Positions 59,281 through 64,000 of a stretch of DNA of 64,000 bases are shown piece by piece (the first letter of the stretch is position 1; each line of letters opens with the position of its first letter). Both the position numbers and the translations under genes were made by a program. The DNA is taken from contig NZ_NFMB01000003.1 of NCBI RefSeq assembly GCF_002161215.1, forward strand, positions 372,001 through 436,000, read 5' to 3'. The notes below the pieces were generated by a model. It saw only the letters and a list, made by a program, of their open reading frames with translations. It was not told the DNA's origin and searched no databases. The stretch comes from Flavonifractor sp. An10. GTDB taxonomy: Bacteria > Bacillota > Clostridia > Oscillospirales > Oscillospiraceae.

Positions 59281-60129
59281 TTAAAACACTTTCCGGGTCA
59301 GACCGAGGATCTTGCGGGCCTCGTCGGGGGTGGCGGCCTCCAGGTCGGCCTCCTCCAGCAGGTGCTTGGCGCGGGCCACGAACTGGGCGTTGTTGTCGGC
59401 CAGGACGCCCTTCCGGTAGTACACATTGTCCTCCATGCCCACGCGCAGGTGGCCGCCCATGGCGATGGTGGCCAGCATGATGGGCAGGTGGCCGTGGCCG
59501 ATGCCGCAGGCCGCCCAGGTGGAGCCCTCAGGCAGCATGTTGCGGAGGAACACCAGGTTTTCCACCGTGCTGGGCAGGCCGCCGGCGCAGCCCAGGACGA
59601 TCTGGAAGTGGCAGGGGGCCTTGAGCACGCCGGTCTTGATGTAGTGGATGGCGTTCTGGATCATGCCGCCGTCGAAGATTTCGATTTCCGGCTTGATGTT
59701 GCTCTCCTGGAGGGCATAGCCCAGCTTCTCCAGGAAGGAGGGCGGGTTCATGAACACGGTGCGGTGCTGCCAGTTCAGGGTACCCGCATCGTAGGAGGCC
59801 AGCTCGGGCAGCAGCTGCTGCAGGGGATAGATGCGCTCCTCGTCCCCGAAGTCCACACTGCCGGAGCTGGTGATGTTGATGCAGATGTCGCAGTCCTTGT
59901 GGGCGCGGATGCGCTCCACGGTCTCCTTGTACTTGGCAAAGTCGGTGGAGGGCGAACCGTCGTCGTTGCGCACATGGATGTGGGCAATGGCGGCGCCCGC
60001 CTTCCAGCAGTTGTACACGTCCTCGGCGATGGCCTCCGGGGTGAAGGGGACGTTGGGGTTGTCGTCGTGGGTGGGCCAGGAGCCGGTGACAGCTACCGAG
60101 ATAACGCGCTTTCTTTTCAGATCAGACAT
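59281..60129 (-). CDS. Beta-keto acid cleavage enzyme (BKACE/Kce family) 3
   Basis: 282 aa; Zn motif GAAIAHIHVRNDDGSPS and Glu in HLRVGMEDNVYYRKG. About half identical to BKACE 2. First gene of the minus-strand operon BKACE3-dehydrogenase-BKACE2-BKACE1, with AGGAGG 8 bp before ATG 60129 and a sigma-54 promoter 54 bp further upstream. Confidence 0.9.
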   Translation of the reverse strand: MSDLKRKRVISVAVTGSWPTHDDNPNVPFTPEAIAEDVYNCWKAGAAIAHIHVRNDDGSPSTDFAKYKETVERIRAHKDCDICINITSSGSVDFGDEERIYPLQQLLPELASYDAGTLNWQHRTVFMNPPSFLEKLGYALQESNIKPEIEIFDGGMIQNAIHYIKTGVLKAPCHFQIVLGCAGGLPSTVENLVFLRNMLPEGSTWAACGIGHGHLPIMLATIAMGGHLRVGMEDNVYYRKGVLADNNAQFVARAKHLLEEADLEAATPDEARKILGLTRKVF

Positions 60130-60182
60130 GAGATTTTCCTCCTAAAATTCCAAGTATAGATTGGGTGTCTGTATGCTGTCTT

Positions 60183-60198
60183 TGCAAACGACGTGCCA
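60183..60198 (-). promoter_or_regulatory. Sigma-54 promoter of the BKACE operon
   Basis: On the minus strand TGGCACGTCGTTTGCA, a full match to TGGCACG-N4-TTGCA. The start site would be near 60172, about 43 bp before the ATG of BKACE 3. Confidence 0.88.
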
Positions 60199-60247
60199 AC
60201 CGGAGAAAAAACGGGCTCCGCAATAGAATTCTATAAGAATGGGGCGC

Positions 60248-60297
60248 AAAAAACGGCGAGTCGGAATCGGTTTACGAACCGATTCCGACTCGCCGTT
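60248..60297 (-). terminator. 20-bp perfect palindrome: terminator of the activator gene, possibly also its enhancer site
   Basis: 60252-60271 and 60278-60297 (AACGGCGAGTCGG... / ...CCGACTCGCCGTT) pair perfectly, followed on the minus strand by TTTTTTGCG. It ends the activator transcript. It also lies 80-125 bp upstream of the BKACE start site, where sigma-54 enhancers sit. Confidence 0.85.
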
Positions 60298-60334
60298 GAA
60301 CCGACCGGCGACTTGCCGCCGGGGTGGGCGGGGG

Positions 60335-61774
60335 TCAGGACAGAGAGTATTTTCGCTTCCGCCGCATGATGGAGGACTGGCTGGTGCCCAGGGCGGCAGC
60401 TGCAGCATAGGAGCTCTTATATGTGGTCAGAGCGTACTGGACATATTCCCGCTCGCATCGCTCCAGATATTCCTGAAGTGAAAGTCCCTTACCCCAGAGC
60501 TGCTGGTATATGGGCATCTGAACTCCGTAGCTCTGAGGCGGCGCGGAGCGGTGGTCAAACCCCACCCGCCTGTCATGGCTGGCGGCGATGCCCTGAATGT
60601 TGGTGATTTCGATATAGTCCCCAGCGCTCATCACAACGGAGCGCTCCACAAAGTTCTTCAGCTCCCGCACGTTGCCCGGCCAATCGTAGTTCCTCATTTC
60701 CTGCATGGTATTGCCAGCAAATGTTTTGCTTTTTGTGTATTTCTTGTTGTAATGGGACAAAAAATGCAGGGCCAGCGGTATGACGTCGTCTTTTCTCTCC
60801 CGCAGGGGCGCAATTTCCAGAGGGATCACATTCAGACGATAGAAGAGATCTGCCCGGAACCGCTTCTCCTCCACCGCTTTCCATAGATCTTCATTTGTGG
60901 CGGAGACCAGGCGGAAATCCACTTTTTTCAGGGAGGTGGAGCCGATCCTCTGAATGGTTTTGGTCTCCAGGGCCCGCAGCAGCTTCCCTTGCAGTGCAAT
61001 GGGGAGGGAGTTGATCTCATCCAGGAACAGAGTGCTGCCGTCGGCCGCCTCGATCAAGCCCTTTTTCCCGGTGGCAGAAGCGCCGGTAAAGGCCCCTTTC
61101 TCATAGCCGAAGAGCTCTGCCTCCAGCAGATTTTCCGGGAGTGAGGCGCAGTTGATGACCACCATCTCCCGCCCGGCGCGGCGGCCGTGGCTGTGGATAT
61201 ACTGGGCGATCACCTCTTTGCCGGTGCCGGACTCCCCGCTGATGAGTACAGAGGTGTCAAAGTCCGAAATCTCCCGCGCTACCCGCAGCAATTCTTTCAT
61301 TGCGTCGCTTTCAGCCACAATGTCGTCCCGGCTGCCTGAGAGTCCCTCGTCCCTTCCCGGGCCGGAGAAGGTGGATATGGTTCCCCTTGTCATGGCCTCG
61401 TTATAAAAATCATTGATGGTGTCAATGGGCCTGCAGATGGCGATGATATTCTGCACCTCTCCGTCCGGGCCGAACACAGGGTTGGAGATCACCAGCTGCC
61501 GGAAGGGGTTGCTGCGCTGGCTGTTGGCGATGTCCACATCCTGAAACATCACCACCCTTCGCTTCTCCCGATAGACCACGTCGGAGATACAGAAATCAAT
61601 CTGGTTGCTGGTCTTGAAGTCGTGGACGTTGTAGGCCAGAAGCTCCGCCTTGCTCATGCCGATGATGTGGATGTAGGCGCTGTTGGCAAACAGGTAGTTC
61701 CCCTGGTTGTCCAGGATGTAGATGCCGTCGGGAATATTGTCCAGCATCAGTTCATAAAACGGGCCGAGATTCAC
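60335..61774 (-). CDS. Sigma-54-dependent activator with PAS sensor
   Basis: 479 aa: PAS domain (about 5-125; LDNIPDGIYILDNQGNYLFANSAYIHIIGMSKAELL), AAA+ domain (about 165-400) with Walker A GESGTGKE, GAFTGA contact loop intact, Walker B GSTLFLDEINSLP and RFRADLFYRLNVIPL, then a Fis-type HTH (SYAAAAALGTSQSSIMRRKRKY). GTG 61774 is 8 bp after AAAGGAGGAG. Flanked by two sigma-54 promoters pointing away from it, so it should activate both operons when the PAS domain senses the substrate. Confidence 0.93.
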   Translation of the reverse strand: MNLGPFYELMLDNIPDGIYILDNQGNYLFANSAYIHIIGMSKAELLAYNVHDFKTSNQIDFCISDVVYREKRRVVMFQDVDIANSQRSNPFRQLVISNPVFGPDGEVQNIIAICRPIDTINDFYNEAMTRGTISTFSGPGRDEGLSGSRDDIVAESDAMKELLRVAREISDFDTSVLISGESGTGKEVIAQYIHSHGRRAGREMVVINCASLPENLLEAELFGYEKGAFTGASATGKKGLIEAADGSTLFLDEINSLPIALQGKLLRALETKTIQRIGSTSLKKVDFRLVSATNEDLWKAVEEKRFRADLFYRLNVIPLEIAPLRERKDDVIPLALHFLSHYNKKYTKSKTFAGNTMQEMRNYDWPGNVRELKNFVERSVVMSAGDYIEITNIQGIAASHDRRVGFDHRSAPPQSYGVQMPIYQQLWGKGLSLQEYLERCEREYVQYALTTYKSSYAAAAALGTSQSSIMRRKRKYSLS

Positions 61775-61935
61775 AGTACAATCTCCTCCTTTACGCAGGG
61801 CCAATCAGGATGATTCTGTGCAAAACAGATGCCAGCATGGGCGTCCGGCTTTTGGATTTTGTCATTATAGCATGGCGGGGGCGAATCTACAAGAAGGGAG
61901 AGGAGAGGAGGCGGTCTCGGCTCTGTCAAAAAATT

Positions 61936-61951
61936 TGGCATGAAATTTGCA
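61936..61951 (+). promoter_or_regulatory. Sigma-54 promoter of the second dehydrogenase operon
   Basis: TGGCATGAAATTTGCA fits TGGCACG-N4-TTGCA with one change and exact spacing. It lies 42 bp before ATG 61993. The mirror arrangement with the BKACE promoter suggests one regulon. Confidence 0.82.
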
Positions 61952-61992
61952 AGTATTCAGAGCAGATTTCAGAAAGGAGGGGAAAAATTTTT

Positions 61993-63036
61993 ATGAGAAT
62001 CGCAATTCTAGGCTGCGGAGCCATGGGAACGGTCCTGGGTGCTTATCTGACCGCCAACGGCTGTCCGGTGGATATGGTGGACAGCTATCAGGCCCATGTG
62101 GATGCCCTGAATGAAAAGGGGGCCCACATCGTCGGTACTGTGGATAAGACTGTGCCGGTGCGGGCGATGACGCCCGAACAGATGGAGGGCATCTACGACC
62201 TGGTGTTCCTGTTCACCAAGCAGACGGCCAACGACCAGGTGCTTCCGGCCCTGCCGCCCCATCTGGGGGAGGACAGCACCGTCTGCACCCTGCAGAACGG
62301 TGTCCCCGAGCCCTATGTGGCCGGCTATGTGGGCCAGAACCGCACCGTGGGCGGCACCGTCCTCTGGGGCGCCACTTTTGTGGGGCCCGGCACGTCGGAG
62401 CTCACCCAGAACATCGAGAAAAACGACCACCTGTTTGAGATCGGTGAGATGGACGGCAGCATCGGCCCCCGCATCCAGAAGGTGGCGGATGTGCTGGGCT
62501 ATATGGGCCGTCCGGCCAAGGTGACGGATGGGCTCATGGCCTCCCGCTGGGGCAAGCTGATCAACAACGCCTGCATGAGCGGCATGTCCGCCGTGTGCGG
62601 CGCTACCTTCGGCGGCGTGCTGGAAAACCCGGTGTCCCGGGCCTGCCTGAGCTACCTGGGACGGGAGGTCAAGCAGTGCTGTGAGGCGGCGGGCTACCAT
62701 CTGCCCTTGCTGCTCAACGAGCAGTCGCCGGACACCCTGGACCTGATTGACGAGGCCATGTACCAGGCCGACCAGCAGATGTTCCAGGTCATGTACCAGG
62801 ACATGCACACGGCCAAGGCCAGCATGCTCCAGGATCTGGAGAAGGGCAAAAAGACCGAGGTCACCATGATCAACGGCTTTGTCTGCCAGACCGGCGACCA
62901 GCACGGTATCCCGACCCCGTTCAACCACAAGGTGGTGGAGATCGTGGAGAAAATCGAGTCCGAGGAGCTGCCCCTGTCCATAGACAATCTCCAGTATTTC
63001 CCGCGGGAATGGTTTACCTATCCCATTGAGAACTAG
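61993..63036 (+). CDS. Ketopantoate reductase (PanE/ApbA)-family dehydrogenase 2
   Basis: 347 aa: Rossmann AILGCGAMGTVLGAYLTANGCPVDMVDSYQAHVDAL, LFTKQTANDQVLPALPP, LQNGVPEPYVAGYVG and WGKLINNACMSGMSA (catalytic Lys). About 40% identical to the dehydrogenase at 58225, with the same extended C-terminus (YHL...AKASMLQDLEKGKKTEVTMINGFVCQTGDQHGIPTPFN). ATG 61993; the long in-frame extension upstream crosses the sigma-54 promoter and is rejected. AAAGGAGGGG precedes it. Confidence 0.9.
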   Translation: MRIAILGCGAMGTVLGAYLTANGCPVDMVDSYQAHVDALNEKGAHIVGTVDKTVPVRAMTPEQMEGIYDLVFLFTKQTANDQVLPALPPHLGEDSTVCTLQNGVPEPYVAGYVGQNRTVGGTVLWGATFVGPGTSELTQNIEKNDHLFEIGEMDGSIGPRIQKVADVLGYMGRPAKVTDGLMASRWGKLINNACMSGMSAVCGATFGGVLENPVSRACLSYLGREVKQCCEAAGYHLPLLLNEQSPDTLDLIDEAMYQADQQMFQVMYQDMHTAKASMLQDLEKGKKTEVTMINGFVCQTGDQHGIPTPFNHKVVEIVEKIESEELPLSIDNLQYFPREWFTYPIEN

Positions 63037-63045
63037 GAGGCAGGT

Positions 63046-63465
63046 ATGAGCCAGACCTTTCAGGTGGGGCAGCAGGCGTCTGTCACCCGCACCATCTCTG
63101 AGAGCGACGTATATCTCTTCGCCGGTATCACCGGGGACCTGAACCCGGCCCACACCAACGAGGAGTACGCCAAGAAGACCCACTTCAAAACACGCATTGC
63201 CCATGGCATGCTGTCGGCGGGACTGATCTCCGCCGTGCTCGGCATGAAACTGCCCGGACCGGGCACCATCTACACGGGGCAGACCATCAAGTTCCTGGCC
63301 CCGGTACACATCGGCGACACCATTACGGCAACGGCAGAGATCCAGTCCCTGGATCTGAACCGCAATCGCGTGGTGCTCACCACGACCTGCACCAACCAGG
63401 ACGGCAGGGTGGTCATCACCGGTGAGGCTACGGCGCTCCTCCCGTGGGATGACGCAGCCGGCTGA
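63046..63465 (+). CDS. MaoC-family (R)-specific enoyl-CoA hydratase 2
   Basis: 139 aa; catalytic AGITGDLNPAHTNE and RIAHGMLSAGLISAVLGMKLPGPGTIYTGQ. Paralogue of the protein at 47873. Nine bases after the dehydrogenase stop, ATG 63046 after GGAGGCAGGT. Hydrates or dehydrates an acyl-CoA made downstream of the BKACE reaction, for example 3-hydroxybutyryl-CoA. Confidence 0.9.
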   Translation: MSQTFQVGQQASVTRTISESDVYLFAGITGDLNPAHTNEEYAKKTHFKTRIAHGMLSAGLISAVLGMKLPGPGTIYTGQTIKFLAPVHIGDTITATAEIQSLDLNRNRVVLTTTCTNQDGRVVITGEATALLPWDDAAG

Positions 63466-63517
63466 ATCCTGGCGCAGATCGTGTCAAACAAGCTGATTCA
63501 GAAAGAGAGGTATTGCT

Positions 63518-63685
63518 ATGGTATCAATGTTCCCGTTTATCGCATGGATCGTCATTATCTTAATCGGGCTGGTCGTTTACCTCATTGTGGCCACCAAGAT
63601 CGAGAAATCCGGTCTGGAGCGCCTGGGCGCTACCGGCCACCTGTTTACCTGCAACCCGGAAGCCAAGAAAAAGCCAAAAAAGTAA
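63518..63685 (+). CDS. Small single-pass membrane protein preceding a symporter
   Basis: 55 aa: one hydrophobic helix (MFPFIAWIVIILIGLVVYLIVATKI, residues 4-28) then a short basic tail ending KKKPKK. ATG 63518 after GAAAGAGAGG. It is 58 bp upstream of an SSS-family symporter; small accessory proteins are known next to such symporters. No family recognised with certainty. Confidence 0.6.
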   Translation: MVSMFPFIAWIVIILIGLVVYLIVATKIEKSGLERLGATGHLFTCNPEAKKKPKK

Positions 63686-63743
63686 TGAGGCTCTCCCAAA
63701 AATCGCCAGTCTGCAAAAGAGGTAATGAGGAGGCAGTAAGGAT

Positions 63744-64000
63744 ATGACAACGAAAAGCATTATCTACCTGGTCGTATTCGTCATCTATTTCGGATTTATC
63801 ATCATCACGTCCATCCAGAGTTCTAAAAAGGTGGAGACCATGAGTGACTTCACCACCGGCGGCAACAAGATGGGCCTGCTGCTGGGCGTGGGTACATCCA
63901 TGGCCACCTGGCTTTCCGTGGCCTCGGTCATGGGCGTGCCCGGCAACATTTACTCCCGCGGCGTGTGCGCTGTGTTCGGCTGGGTCGGCGGCTGGTTTCT
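63744..64000 (+). CDS. Sodium:solute symporter (SSS family), 3' end outside window
   Basis: First 85 residues only: TM1 IIYLVVFVIYFGFIIITSIQSSKKV, then the family segment MSDFTTGGNKMGLLLGVGTSMATWLSVASVMGVPGNIYSRGVCAVFGWVGGWF (compare the DFxxGGRxxg...T-xa-t-wS pattern of TM2). ATG 63744 after GAGGAGG. Last visible gene of the sigma-54 operon; probably brings in the substrate of the dehydrogenase/BKACE pathway with Na+. Confidence 0.87.
   Translation, partial: MTTKSIIYLVVFVIYFGFIIITSIQSSKKVETMSDFTTGGNKMGLLLGVGTSMATWLSVASVMGVPGNIYSRGVCAVFGWVGGWF

Noticed and set aside
1-64000. CRISPR array
   Set aside because: No regularly spaced short direct repeats were seen; the only repeat families are the att ends and the 350-bp repeats.

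Overview
The window is high-GC (roughly 60%), low-signal-peptide, anaerobe-type Firmicutes DNA with strong AGGAGG ribosome binding sites and rho-independent terminators. Gene content (sodium-pumping malonate decarboxylase, fructoselysine catabolism, beta-keto acid cleavage enzymes, thiolase and CoA-transferases feeding acetoacetyl-CoA/butyrate) fits a gut Oscillospiraceae butyrate producer of the Intestinimonas / Flavonifractor / Pseudoflavonifractor group. That placement is inferred from gene content, not from any marker gene in the window.

Layout. (1) 1-7651: a biotin-dependent, Na+-pumping malonate decarboxylase operon in the same order (B A E C D H K F, with G moved to the end) as the mad cluster of Malonomonas rubra. 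(2) About 7.8-19.1 kb: a mobile element with a small sigma-like regulator, a candidate structured RNA, three tandem serine-recombinase genes (the middle one lacks the catalytic domain), and cargo: a metallophosphoesterase, an SOS-type module (AlkZ-like gene broken by a stop codon, Y-family polymerase, YolD), a KilA-N protein and an AT-rich trypsin-like protease. (3) 19.1-24.0 kb: a sigma-54 activator, an NhaC-type antiporter and an agmatinase-family enzyme behind a clear -24/-12 promoter. (4) 24.06-45.5 kb: a tandem array of islands that use the 3' half of an initiator tRNA-Met gene as attachment site. Three good copies and one decayed copy of the att/right end are visible, with two nearly identical tyrosine integrases. 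The first island carries a complete fructoselysine operon (frlB, frlC, frlD and a polyamine-type ABC transporter) with two divergent GntR regulators. The second carries an unrecognised gene set built around a two-domain AAA+ ATPase, a WYL regulator and several proteins of unknown function, with a 24-bp inverted repeat in the divergent promoter region. (5) 45.5-46.3 kb: an IS200/IS605-type insertion sitting in the last att copy. (6) 46.5-64 kb: thiolase, two MaoC hydratases, two CoA-transferases, transporters, a LysR regulator, three BKACE (Kce-type) enzymes and two ketopantoate-reductase-family dehydrogenases, arranged in two divergent sigma-54 promoter-driven operons around one sigma-54 activator.

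How it fits together. Regions 1, 3, 4 and 6 are catabolic modules, each with its own regulator, that would let the cell live on malonate, arginine-derived guanidino compounds, Amadori products and one or more beta-hydroxy/beta-keto acids, ending in acetyl-CoA, acetoacetyl-CoA and acyl-CoA. A family of about 350-bp intergenic repeats with conserved hairpins (copies near 19.2, 25.9, 36.7, 38.3 and a partial one at 46.25 kb) ties the island regions together and is not explained by any gene. The best candidates for undescribed biology are the AAA+/WYL island module, the repeat family, the hairpin-rich RNA candidate at 8.63-9.02 kb and the paired BKACE/dehydrogenase regulon.
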